A stretch of DNA of 64,000 nucleotides from the NCBI GenBank assembly GCA_006503535.1, contig QYRS01000003.1:3224001-3288000 (forward strand), in the 5' to 3' direction. The translations under genes were made by a program, and so were the position numbers. Shown piece by piece: positions 33,251 to 47,530 of this stretch (its first letter is position 1; each line of letters opens with the position of its first letter). The DNA is from Arthrinium phaeospermum. Its lineage: Eukaryota; Ascomycota; Sordariomycetes; Amphisphaeriales; Apiosporaceae. Under the pieces are notes generated by a model, which worked only from the letters and a program-made list of their open reading frames with translations, was not told the origin of the DNA and ran no database searches.

Positions 33251-36200
33251 AAAGTATTTTTTTAAAAAGTCGTTAATAAATTATTAGAATATTAATAGTT
33301 TATTAATAAATTTAAATAAAAATACTTTATATTTATACGTCTTATATTTAATTTTAAACGTTATAAAGTTCTTATTTTTTTTTATAATTTAATTTTATAA
33401 AATATTTAATATATATCGATTTTAATATAAATTTTTATTTAAAAGATTTAATCGAGGGTTTCTTTAATAAAAAAAAGAAAGTAATAGTCCTTTTTTATAA
33501 TAACGTTTAATTTTTAAAAATTTATATAAAAGCGAAGGCTGTTATTTTTTTTAAAAATTATTAATATTAATATAGTTTAAGAAACGTTATTTAATATAAT
33601 AAATTTTTTTTATAAATTTTTAATAATATATTTTTAAATAATAATTAACTCTTTTAAAAATATTTTATATAACGGGTTATATTTTAAATCCTCGGGTTTT
33701 TTATCTTTTTTTAATTCGATTTTATAATTTATTAAACTACGGTATTTAATTAACTTATTAAATTAAGCTTTATTAAAAATATAATAATAATTTTTATATA
33801 CCTTAAGGATTATTTTTTTACTTTATAACGTAATTTCTCTTTATTTTTTAATAACAAATCGTTTTTAAAGGTTTCTTTTTTTTATATAAATTTATCGATT
33901 TTATATAAAATTATTATAACGATTTAATAGGAGTTATCTTTTTTAATACTTTAATAAAAATTCTTTACTTTTAAAATAATAATATTAAGTACTTGTTATC
34001 GATATTATCCCGTAACGTTCCGGGTAAAATAATAATATTTATATTCGTCTTTTTAATTAAAGTATAACTTTAAAGGCGAAAATTATTTTTAGGTATTTAA
34101 AAGTAAAAAATCCCTTAATTTATTATTTAAATTATATTATATTTTAATTAATTCTTTATTTAATCGATAAATAATATAAAAAAGGATTTTAACCTTTTCG
34201 GGGGTTAATATTATTATTAAAGTTATTTTAAAGCCCGATTTAATCTCTTCCCCCTCTTTTAAACGGGCTTTCGCTTATAAAAAGTAATTATTTCTTTCCC
34301 GCTTATTCTTTTTAATTTAAATATTAAAAGTTTTATTTTAAATATTAATATCTTTTTAAAAGTTTAAATAATATAATAATTTTTTAACGTTATTTATAAA
34401 GATATTAATATTTTAAATAAGATTTTAATTATTTAAGTAATTAAAATATTAAATATTTAATTAAATAACTATATTATATTCCTTAAACTATTTTCGGTTA
34501 ATAATTATATTATAATTTATATTAATTATTACTAAAAGGATTAGTTTTATATTTTAATAATAAATATATATATAATAATTAATATTATATTAATTATTTA
34601 AAAAGCGTTATTATTAAAATTTTCGATTTTATACGATTTAAATTCGATTTTACGCCGAGTTCTTAAACGTTTAATTAATTTATTAATAAATTTTATATTA
34701 ATAAATAAATAATTAGTTATTCTTATATCGATTAATGTTATAATTATAAATAATTATAATTTATTATTATTTATAATATATTTAAAAGTTAAAAGGGATT
34801 TTTTAATTAATCGTTATAAAAAATTAAATAGTATCGTTATTAAATTATTTTTAATATTAATTAATACCTTTTTTAAAAAAGAATTTTTATTCTTTAGAAT
34901 TAATTTTTTATTAATTTTAACGTAATAAAAATTTAATTAAATTTTTAATTATTAAATAAAAAATTAAATAATAAATTTTTATAGCGGCGGTAAATTTTAT
35001 TAATATTTATAGGTTTTTTTCTTTTAATATCGTATTAATTTAAAAGGTATTTATTTTTATAATATTTAATTTAATAATAATTAAAATATTATCTTTTTTA
35101 AATTAGTTTTTAAGTTTTTTTATAATTATAAAAAAAGGGTAAGTTTTAATCGATGTTAATTTTATAAATAAAGATAGTTTAAATAAGGCGTTATCGGCTT
35201 TTTTAAAACTATTATTTATATTATTTTTATTATTTTTATTATTTTTAATATTAATAACGAGGTTAACCTTATTATTACATTTTTTTTTTATTAATATTTA
35301 TATAATTTTAAATTATTTATTAATAATATTTAATATATATATTAAAATTAATAATTTCGTTAAAATATTTTATTAATATTTATAATATAATTTATAATAT
35401 AAATTTATTATAAAAAGCTTCTTTTTAAAAAACTTAAAGAAATTCTTTTTTTTAATTAAACGGATAAAGTTCGATATAAACTTTTAAAATTTAATTAAAA
35501 AGGTTATTTTAAGTTAATTATATTTTTTTTTAATTTTTTCGTAAAAAATATAATTAAAATAGCGGTTTTATAAATAATTTAAGAGTTTATTAAAAGTTTT
35601 TATTTAATTTAAATAATTATTATAAAGAAAAAGTAAGAATTTTAAAGCTATTAATTTTTTAATATAATTATAAATAACGTTAAAAATTTAAGATTTAGCG
35701 ATAAAATAATCAATATTTTTAAAGTATATATTTTTAATTTAATTATATTAAATTTTAAAAAGGATTTTATTTTTATTTTTATTTTTATAAAAGTTATCTA
35801 TTTTTATTTTATAATTCTTTTTATAATAAGTATTATTAATATTAATAACGATTAAAGGAGTATTAATATAGTAGTTTTAAATTAATAAGGTAACGGTTAC
35901 GTTAATATTATAAAATTATTTTTAAAAATCGGCCGTATTTAAATTAATTTTAATAATATTAAAAGTAAAATCGTTAATTATTTAAATCTTTTTTACGATA
36001 AAAATTTAAGAATTATTTAATTTTTACCCGATTTTTTTAATATATTCGTTTAAAAAAAAAATTTTAAAGTTTAAATAATTAATTTTTTATTAATTATTTA
36101 TTAAATAATCGTTAATAATTAAGTCGTATAAATCCTTATCGACGAGGTCGATAAAGTATTTAATTTAAATAATAATAACTTTTTATTAAAAATTAAACGA

Positions 36201-36906
36201 CTTTATTTATTAATAAAAATTTAATATTTATATAATTTAATATTAACGATTATAATAATAAATTATATTTTTTAAAATAATTTTTTAAAGTTTTAATATA
36301 TTTTGTTAAATTTATTAAATATAATAAGTTTATTTTTATTAAGTTATTTAACGTAATCGAATTCGATTTAAAAATAAAAAGGGAAAGTAAAATAATAATT
36401 ATTATAGATATATTTTATAGAATAGGAATCGAATTAGGTTTATAGGTTTTTATTATTTAATTTATTAATTATAATAGTATATTATAAAGTTTAAACCTTT
36501 ATTTAAACCTTTTTAAAGTCGGTAAAAGTTTAAATTAAAAAGAATTTAATTAAATTAAGGTCGTTATTATTTTAAAAAGTAGTGGTTAAATCGTTTTTAA
36601 CGTTATAGAAAAGGTTATAATAATTAAAGGATTAATGATTAAATTTAATAATATTTTAATAAATACTTTTATTAATTAATTTTGTTTAATTTTTAAAATC
36701 GAATTATATATACTTCTTTATTTTAATTAAGGTAGCGTGATTATTTTTATTATAAGCTATAATACATGTTTATTTATTTATTTATATAAGTTTAAAAACG
36801 CGATCGAGGTTTATTCTTTTTATATTAAAGCGTAAAAGGTATTATTTAATTTAAAATTAAAGGTAAGATTATATTATTAAACGGTATATAAAGCGGTTAT
36901 AAATAG

Positions 36907-37098
36907 TTATATATTTAAAATTTAATAAGATAAGGTTATATTTAAAGTTTAAAAATAAATAGAATTTATAATAAAGAAAAAAAAGAGAAAAAAGTAATTA
37001 AAGTTAAGTTAGTTAATGGAATTTAAATAAGTATAAAAACGGGGTTAATCCTATTAATATAACGTTAATAAAGTATAAACTAACGTACTATATTATTA
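36907..37098 (-). repeat. Right long terminal repeat (5' LTR of the minus-strand element)
   Basis: 192 bp matching 30246-30437. Most differences are G-to-A or C-to-T transitions, in both directions between the copies, so each copy was mutated independently after insertion. Confidence 0.85.
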
Positions 37099-37914
37099 TA
37101 ATAATAATAATTTATATAAAGGGGGGTTTGTAATAATTAATAGTTTTATTTAAAAGTAATTATAATAAAGCCCTTTTTAAATTTCGTTTTTTTTTTTTTA
37201 AAATCGTTTATATTATTAAGGAATATTATATTTTATAATTTCGATATTTAAAAATATAAATATTAATATAATATTTTAAATAAGTCGATTTAATCTTTAA
37301 AATTTAAATTAATCGTAACGGTATATTTTAACCTTAAATTTTAATCGTAATCATAATATACTTTTTAAAAAAGAAATACTTAAATACAGCTTTAAACTTA
37401 TTATAACTCTTTATAATACGATATTATAAATTTTAAATTAATAATAACTTAATATTATATTTTTTAAAGCTTTATTAAAATAGAAAAAAAAAGAAAAAGA
37501 AATAAAGGTAAAGGTAGAAGTAGAGATAAAAGTAAATCCTTCGAAGACATCGTTAAGAGCTTAAGCATTTTAAGCCCCCTTTGCCCCCTTCGCTTCCCTT
37601 TATACTTTCGATTACGATTATAACGAGCGTTTTATTTTAATTAATAATATTTTATATAATATAAAATATATTAATTATTTTTATTAAATAATTAAAATAA
37701 AAGAAGCTTTAATTATTATATTTTATAATATTTCATAAAGTAATAATATTTTACGTTATATAAAAATAAAAAGTAAAAGTAATTTAATTAAAACTTTTTT
37801 AAATATTATTTATTTATTAATTTTAATTCATTAATTAAATTTATTTTTTATATTATTTTTATATTAATTAATTTTTTTTATAATTTTTTCTTTAAATTAT
37901 TAATTTATAATTTA
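37099..37914. other. AT-rich spacer with a short GC-retaining island
   Basis: Between the retrotransposon and repeat copy A. The piece at about 37530-37620 keeps CG-rich words (CCCCCTTTGCCCCC and nearby CGAAGACATCG), unlike its surroundings. No gene is recognised. Confidence 0.5.
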
Positions 37915-40900
37915 TTAATAATTATTAATATTTTATAATAATAATTTTATAAAATCCCGTTATTTATATAAATAAATTAATTATAAAATCTCTTAAAATT
38001 ATTAAAAAAGTATAAAATATTTTTTTATTTATAAAATTAATCGTTACTTTTTTTTTTATATAATTTTTAATTTATTATTTATATTTTATTTCTTATTTAA
38101 ATTAATTATTAAATTATTATCGAATATTTAAATTTTTATAACGTTAAAATCGTTAAAATTTATTATATAACGTTATTTAAATTATATAAATTTAAAACTT
38201 TTTTAATCGTTTATAATATAAAATAAATTTAAATCGTTATTATTATTTTATTTAAAGTTACAATAAATTTATTTTATTATTATTTATATTATATTATAAT
38301 TAATATTTTTATTATAAATCGATTAATAAAATAATAATTCGATTTATAATTTTAATCGTTAATAAAATTAAAGTTATATATTTTTATTTAATTTAATTTA
38401 AAAAATTATATAATTTCCGCCGTTTATTAAAATTTAACTTTTTTAAAATTATCGATTTTATCGGCGAATTATTAAATTTTAAAGGCAATATTATTATTTA
38501 ATAAAATTTTTTTTTATATTTAATTTTATATATATTTATAAAACGTTAATTCGATTTTACGCGTATTACTTTATATATTTCTTTACCTTTTTTAATTATT
38601 AACGTTTATATATTATTATATAAACTCCTTAATTTTACCGCTTTCGCTATATAATTTTTAAATAATTATTCGGCGATTTTAAACGTATTTTAATTCGATA
38701 TAACGATTTAATTTAAAATATAATATAGATTTTAATATATAATTTATAGCTTTTTATTTTTTAAAATAAAATTATTTAATATAAAATTATAAATATAATT
38801 AAATTAATTTAAAATTAATTTTAAAAGTTTCTATATATAATATTTTAATTAAATAATATTTAATAATTTTATAATATAATATTTATAATATAATTATATT
38901 TATAATAAATAATATTAATTTATATATAATAACTATATTATATTTAACTTTATTTTTATTTATAATATATTCGTAAGTTTAATTTTTTTAAAATCGTTAC
39001 TTATTTATTTTAACCGTTATTTTTACCTTATTTAATATAAAAATTACTTATTTTAATTATTTAATATAATTCTTATTTAAATTTTATATTTTTAATTATA
39101 ATATTTATTATTTTTAAGTTTACTTTTTTTATTTATAAATTTTAAACTTTGAATATTATATTTTAAAAATTAATATTTTTTTTATAACCGTTTTAATATT
39201 TTTAACCTCGCCGTTACTTTTTATATTTTATAAGTTTTATTATTATTATAATAAGCGTTTAAAATAATAAATTAAAATTAAAAAATATTAATAAATTAAA
39301 TATCGATATAAATAATTATTTTTAATCCTTTTATATTTCTTAATTTTTAATATATTTTTTAATATTTATAAATTATATTTGAATTCGTTTTAATTTAAAA
39401 TCGCTTAATTAAATTTATATTATACCTTAAATAAGTATTTAATACGGCCCTTTTTATTAAATATAATATATACCTTTTCCGGCTATATTTTACGTTATTA
39501 TTTTTTATTTAATATTAACATATATAATATTTAAATTAAATTTAATATTATTTCGTTTATTTTATTTTAAATTTATTAAAAATAATATCGAGTTATTATA
39601 AAAACGTTTTCGGTTTAATATAAAAATAATATTATTTATTTTTATAATTATATTTTTATATTAAATACGTTCTTTTTATTCTTTATATAATACTATATTT
39701 ATTTATTTCAATACGTTATTCTTAAGCCTTATTTTAACGAATTAATTTTATTTAAATCGTTTAATATTACTTATAATATCGGCTTATTTTTAAATTAAAT
39801 AATCGATATTTTATAATCTTTTTAATACGATATAATAATTATATTATTTTTTTTTTAAACCTTTTTTTAACCCTTATTTTTAAAATTTTTCTCAAAAGCT
39901 TAAAGTTTTAATAGCTTTTAAAATCCTTCTTAATATATTTAATATATACTTTTTTTAATAAAAAATCGGTTATAAATTTCTTAAGTTTTAAAATAGTTAT
40001 TTATATAAATTAACGTATTTTTTTTACCTTTAATTAAAATATTATTAACGTTTTTTTTTTAAATATCCCCGCTTTTTAAAAGTTTAATATTACCCCTTTT
40101 TTTTATATATTTATAAGCGAACTTATCGATCGCTATATTATTATATTTAAAAAATAATAATAATAATAAATTTAATAATAAAAAAAGCAATAAATCGAAT
40201 AAATTAATTATAATTATTTTATATTATCGTTGAATATTATGGTTAATATTAAATTAAACGGCCCGGTTATACCCTTTAATTATAACCTTAATTATTAATA
40301 TTTAATATTCTTTTTATAATTAAATATAATAATTTAATTAAAATTATTACGTTAATAAATTCCTTTTTTTATCCCTTAATTAATATTTATTTATATAATA
40401 AATTTTACGTTCTTATAATATTAATTTAACCTTTAAATTTAAAATTCTACGTAATAATAACATCTCGATAATTTATTATAATTATTAATTTTTAAAGGTT
40501 TATAAATATTAATTAAGATATTTTTTTAATAATATTTTAAGGTTTTAAAATTTTATAAAATATTAAATATACGTTTTTATTACGGTTTATTTAAATTATT
40601 ATTAATATAATATTAATAGGGTTTTATTATTTATAAATTTTAATAATTAAGTAATTTTTTATAAATATATTATTATTATAATATATTTAATTATTATTAA
40701 CCTTATAACTTAGTTATAATTATTTAAAAGTAATAAAATTTAAGCTTTTTAAATTTATAAATTCTTTATTTATTTTTATTTTATTTAATAATTAAATTTT
40801 ATTTTATATTAAATTTTTTTTTTATTTTAAATCGTAAATTACTTTTTTATTTTAAATATTTTTATTTTTTTTATTACCTTTTTAATTTAAATAATTATAA

Positions 40901-43900
40901 TAAATTCGAATTTATTTTTATTTATCGCTTTTATTATATAAACTTAATAATTTTATTTTTTTATTAATAATTCGAAATTATATTCTTTTTTTAATATATA
41001 TTATTAATTTTACGTTAATTATACGTTTATTATTATTTTAATTCCCTTTCTTTTTTTTTATAATATATATTTAATATATTTCGTATTTTTTCTTATTTAT
41101 TATTAATAATAACTTTATTAATTTAAATTAAGCTTATTAAGTTATTATTTATAATTTTATTTCTTAAAATATATATTTATATTATTATAAAAAAAATTAA
41201 ATAAAATAGTTTTTAAAAAAAATATATTTAATATTTTATATTTATTGTTTTTAATAATGTAAATTTTTACGATTTTAATTATTTATAACCGTAAAATTTA
41301 AATTAAAAAATATATTAAATAATAAAACGATTATAATAATAAAAATTTATTATATAAATATAATAATATAATTAAAGTTTACGATTTTTTTTTAAATAAT
41401 AATAATAACTTTATTAATTTTAAAAATTAAAAATATATTATTAATAAATATATTAAAAAAAATAAAAATTTATATTAAGTTATATTATAAAACTCGATTA
41501 ATAATTCTAATAATAATTTCCTTATTATATTTTTTAAAAAAAAGCGAAGGGCCGATATTTTTAATATTATTTTATATAACGACGAACCGATAATTTTTTT
41601 ACGTAATATATATTTTTCGCTATTTATATATTATTTTTTTATTAATAATATTTATTATTATAATTTTAATTAATTAAAATTAAATAAAATAATTATTATA
41701 AAATTTTAATATTTATATTTTTTAATTTATAATTAATTTAAAACTTTTTAATTAAATAATATTAAATTTATAATTTTAAAATTAAAAATATTATAATTAT
41801 ATATTATATTAAGCGATAATTTATTAAATTTATAATTAATCTTTATTATTTTAATAATTTAACGAAATTAAATTTTTAAAATTAATTTAATTTTAACGAT
41901 TTTTAATTTTTAATAAAATTTTATTTATATTATATTAACGAAAAAATTTATTATTAATTAAAATATTTATAATATATTTATTGTTTTCGGTATTTTATTT
42001 ATTTAATAATAAATTACGAGTTATAATTTTTTTAATTAATTAATAATTAATCGTTTAATTTTTAATTAATTTAATAAGTTTTTTATTTATTTCGTAAACT
42101 TATTATTAAACGTTAACGTTTTAATAAAGTATATTAAAAATAATATAGTTTATTCGAATTTAAAAAAATATTAAATTATCGTTATTTAATTCGATATATA
42201 TCCCGTAATTAAATTATAATTCCGAGCTTTTAATAAAAATTATAAAAATAATATTATTAATATATATATATAATTTATAAAATTTGATATTTATATATAA
42301 ATTATATATAAATTTATTATAATGAAATTATTTTATTTCGATTATAAAATAATTATATTAATTCTTAATTTAAAAATGAAATTAAATTAATTATTTAACG
42401 TGTTTCTTTTTTTTAATTTAAATATATTACTCGATTATTTAAAATAAAAATTAATATTAAAGAGATTATAATAAACCGTGTAAACGAAATAAACCTTTTT
42501 ATTTAAAAAAGAAAAGCTATTCGATAAATTTATAATTTCGTTTAATAAATTTTTATATTTAATTTTTAATATTTTATAATAAAATTAAATTTTTATTATT
42601 TTTATTAAAAAAAACTTAATATAAAATTTTATAAAAGTAAAAATTATCCCTTTTTTATTATAATATTTATAAAAAATGTCGTTTTATAATATATTTATAC
42701 CTTTATTTATTTATATTTAAGTTTAAGCTTTTATTTTATAAAATTTCTTTTTTATTTAAATTAAAAAATAATTAAAAAGGAAGTATTTAATTATATTATT
42801 ATAATTTTATAATATATTTAATTAAAATAAATTATTAATAATTTTTTTTTATATTATTAATATATATATAAAATTATTTTATATATAATAAATCTTTATA
42901 ATTTTATATTTTAATATTTTATTATATTTATTACCCCCGCGTTTATTAAATAAATAATATAATTAATCGGTTATTTTTTAACTCTTTTTTTTAATTTATT
43001 CCTTAAATATTTTTTAATTTTATTTATTTATAAAGTTTATTATAACGCCGTTGTTAATAATTTTATAATTATTATAAATATTATAATATAATTAATTTAT
43101 TACGGTTATTATAAAATATTAATAAAATATTTCGTTTAAAATATCGTATAAAACTTAATTATTAAGCGTTTTTTATATTGTATTTTTTAATTAAAATCTT
43201 ATTTTAAAAAAAGTTTATCGTTTTTTTATATTAACGTATTTAATATAAATAATATTTTATTATAAATAAATATAATTTTTATTAATTTTTCTATTATTTT
43301 TTATTTTTTTTTTTATTTATAAAAATAAGTTAAATAAAACTGTTAATTTACTTAATAAGTTTATTTTTATATCGTTATTTTTTATAATATTTAATTTATT
43401 TACGATTTTTATAACTTAATTTTTAATAACTTTTTATTAATTATACCGTTATTTTAATATAATTTTAATAAAATTAAAACGTTATAATCGATATAAAAAT
43501 ATTTAATTATATTTATAATAAAAACAATATATTAAATACTTATTTTTTAATAGTTTTTTATTAATAATTTATTTATATATTAATTAATATAATTTTATAA
43601 TTTATAATTTTACTTATTAATATGCGCAGAAATTAATTAATAATTTATTATTATTTATTAATTTATTTTTAATATTATATTTTATAATATAATTTTCGAA
43701 TTTATAATATTTTTTTAATTTTTATATAATAAATTATAATTAATAAAACATTTTTTATATAAGCCGTATATTTTCGACAGTATTATTCGATAAATATATT
43801 TTTTATTATTTAAAAAAAATATAAAAATCGGATAAAACGGTTTTATAAAATAATAAATAAAAAAAAGTTAATAAATATACTTTAAATTTTAAAAATATTA

Positions 43901-46900
43901 TTAATCGATTAATATTTTTTAAATAAAAACTATTACTTATTTTATTTATTATTATAATAAATAAAAAAAATTAAATAATAAATAATTTTTTTAAATAATT
44001 ATTAATAATTTAAATTAATTAATATAAAATTAATTTAATTAATAATAATTAAATTAAGTAGTTTTTATTTTAAAAAAATAAATAAATAATAATTTAAGTT
44101 TTTTTATTTGTTATAAATAGTTTCTTTTTTATTTAATATATTTTAAAAATATTTAATTAATTTTAAATAATTAATTTATATCGATTATTTTATATTCTTT
44201 ATTATTATTAAATCTTTATTTAATTAAAAAATTCCTTTTAAATTAAATATTTCGCCGGCGTTTTTAATTTTTATTAATTTCCTTATCGCTTATTTTAATA
44301 TTTAATCGCTATTATATTTTAAATTTTAAATATATTTTAATTAATTTATTATTTTAAAATTTTAATTATTTATTAAATAATACCGTTTAATTATATAATT
44401 ATTATTATTTTTTCTTAATTATTTATTTAATTAATTAATATATATTATTTTATTTAAATATTATATTTTTAAACTTTTATATAATATTTAATTAATAGAA
44501 TAGTATTTTTTTTTAATTTAAAACGATATTTATATTTAATATATCTCGGTTATATTTTATTATAAATAATAATTAAAATTTCGATAACGACGAGGTAAAA
44601 TTATTTTATTATTTATTAATAAAAACTCTTAATATTTTAAATAAATATAAAAAAAAAAATTTAAAGTAAATAAAAAAATTTTTTAAATACGATTTAAAAG
44701 ATTATTTATTCGAATTATTAAAAGCGAGTTATATTTACTTAATCCTATAATATATATTTAAAAATTATAAATATTTCGATTTAACGAATTTTAAAAAATT
44801 ATTTATAAAGAAAATATTCTCGCCTTATTATTTATTATACGTAATATCGAATTATTTATATTATATTTATTCGATAAATTTTAAAATAATAATTAAAAAA
44901 ATATTTTAAATAAATTCTATATTAAAAAAAGCTTATTTTATATTATTTAAAATAATATAATTAAATATTATTTTAATTTTAATTTTATAATAACGGAATT
45001 AAAATAATTAAATATATTTTCGTTTTTCTTTTTTATATTCCCTTTTTATTTTAATCCGTTTTTTATAAATAACTTTTTAAAATATTTATTTATAAAACGT
45101 AAATTTACCTAATTATTATAAAATAATATTTATTTTATTAATATTAAAACTATATTTTTTATATATTTTAATATATTAAAACGTATTATAAATTATGAAA
45201 CCCTTTTTTAAAATATTATAATATAAAAAGTTTTATTTTTTATTATAATAATAACTTTTATATATAATATTAAAAATATTAACTTATCCCGTTATTTTAA
45301 CGATAAATATATTTTATTATAAAAATATATTAAATTATAATATCGAAAAAATAATATTTAATTTATTAAAATTAAAACTTTTAATATTTAAAATAATAAA
45401 TATATTTTTTATTATCGCTTTTTTTTTATATAATTATTAACTTATTTCTTTTAAAATATAAAATAAATATAAATTTTAAAAGACTTTTTTTTTCTTTAAT
45501 TTTTAATTTTATATTTATATTATTCGATTTTTATTTATATAAACGTTACGTTTTAACGCCGTTATAACGACGATTTATAAATAATTTATCGATTTAATTT
45601 AATAATCGTTTAAAAATTAATTACTTTTTACCTTTTTTAAAAAATTAATTTTATATAAAATTAACCGATATAAAATTACTTATTTTAATTATAAAAAATC
45701 CGTTAAAATTAATTAATTTCTATATATTTTAAAATAAAAAGCCGAGGTTATTAAATTTATAAATAAATATATTATTTATAACGTTTAAATTAAAATTAAT
45801 TAAAAAGTTTTTAAATTATTAAACGATTATTTTTAATAAATAAATATAATTACGATTTAATATTTCCTTAATTATTTTATAAACGATTCGAAATTTAATA
45901 TAGTTTATTATTATATTAAAAACGTTATATTAAAAAATATTTAAATTCTTAAAGTTTTTATATAATTTTTAAAACTTTTAATTTTAATTAATATTATTTA
46001 TTATATTAACGCTTTAAAAAAATTATTTACTTATATTTTATTACTATTATTATTAATTAATTCGAATAATAAATTATAATTATTTCTTTCGATTAATTTA
46101 TTATTTATTATTATTAATATTAACCTCGATTAATTTTTTATTTCGCCCGTCTTTTTTATTAATAAATATAAAAATTAATAACTTTTTTTATTTATATTAT
46201 TTAATTTTAATTTAAATTATAATTTTTATTTATTTATTATTAATATTAATTTTTAATAATTATTTATTTCGTTTATTTCTTTTATTAATGAATATAAAAA
46301 TTATTAAAATTATTTATTTATATTATTTAATTTTAAATTCTATTTACTTATTATTATTAATATTAATTAATTAACTTTTAAAAATATTATTATTTTATAA
46401 AAATAAAATTTTAATATATATATTTAATTTATATTTAATATATATAATAATTAATCTTTTTTTATATATGAAATTTTTTTAATTAATATTAATTTTTTAA
46501 AATTCTTAAAAATTTAAATTTTATTAATAACGATAATAATATAATAATAACAATAATAAAAATAATAAAATAATAAAAATAATAATAATAAAAATTTTAA
46601 TTAATTATTTCTTAATAATATAATAAATACCGTTATTATTATTATAAATAACGACGAGGTCGATAAATTTTTTAATAACTTAAAAAATATAATATATATT
46701 TTTTACCCGTAAAGTTTATTTAAAATTCTTATTTTATTTTTACCGCGTTTATATAATTTTTTTTAATTATTAATATAATAAAAAGTTAAATTATTTTATT
46801 ATTTAATATTCTTTATTTACTTAATTTTTAAAATTCTTTATCCTTTTTTATTTTTTATTATTAATTTTAATAAATAGGATATATATATATTTAATTAACG

Positions 46901-47530
46901 TTATAAATTAAATTATTATTAAAAGATATATCGCTATAATTAATTTAATAAATATTTAAAAATATATTAAAAATTTAAGTATTATTAACGATTTTCGAAT
47001 TTTACTTTATTATAAAATTATATTTATAAAAATATAAAGAAATTTAAATAATTTATTATAATAAAATATATTTTATTTAATTTATATTAAAAAATTATCG
47101 CGTTATATATAATTATAAAATATTATTTAATTAAATAAATAAAGATTTTAATATTAATATAATTTATATATCTTATTTTAATTATAACTTTAATAAAATA
47201 AAAATATATTTAAAAAATATAATAATTTTAAAAAATATTTAATTAAAATATATAAAATAAATAAACCGGATATATAAAAAGTAATTAATAAATATATACC
47301 TTTATTATCGGCGTTGAAATTTATTTACTCGTTAAAAAAATAACCGATTTATTAAGAATCGAGTTATAATTTTATAATAAATATAAATAATAAATACCTT
47401 TTTAAAAATAATAATATTTAAAAGAAATTTTAATAATATTTAAAGAAAATAATAAAAGAAAGTAATTATAAATATTTATTAAACGTATATAAATAAAATA
47501 TTTAAAAAAAATATAATAAAAAAATATAAT
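37915..47530. repeat. Copy A of a long unidentified repeat, RIP-degraded
   Basis: Aligns by eye in the same orientation with 49810-60700. Anchor pairs include about 38300 with 50190, 40140 with 52080, 43600 with 55480 and 47330 with 60520. The offset is about 11.9 kb over most of the length and about 13.1 kb after 44.1 kb. Differences are mainly C/T and G/A in both directions. No terminal repeats or protein motifs were recognised, so the element class is unknown. Boundaries are accurate to about 100 bases. Confidence 0.75.
46130..46350. repeat. Tandem repeat in copy A, about 120-bp unit, two copies
   Basis: Two successive units share a core of CTTTTTTATTAATAAA, AAAATTA and TTTATATTATTTAATTTTAA. 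The matching place in copy B (59190-59570) has three units. Confidence 0.6.

Larger units (their letters stand above)
30246..37098 (-). mobile_element. Decayed Ty3/gypsy-type LTR retrotransposon
   Basis: Two alignable 192-bp terminal repeats bound 6,853 bp. Orientation is minus: a purine tract (AAAAGGGGGG read on minus) stands immediately before the left repeat, as a polypurine tract precedes the 3' LTR. A reverse-transcriptase relic is readable on minus at 33250-33122. The flanks share TAATAA, compatible with a target duplication but ambiguous in such sequence. The Ty3/gypsy assignment rests on the form of the reverse-transcriptase motif. Other domains (gag, protease, integrase) are too mutated to place by eye. 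Not mobile in this state. Confidence 0.85.
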
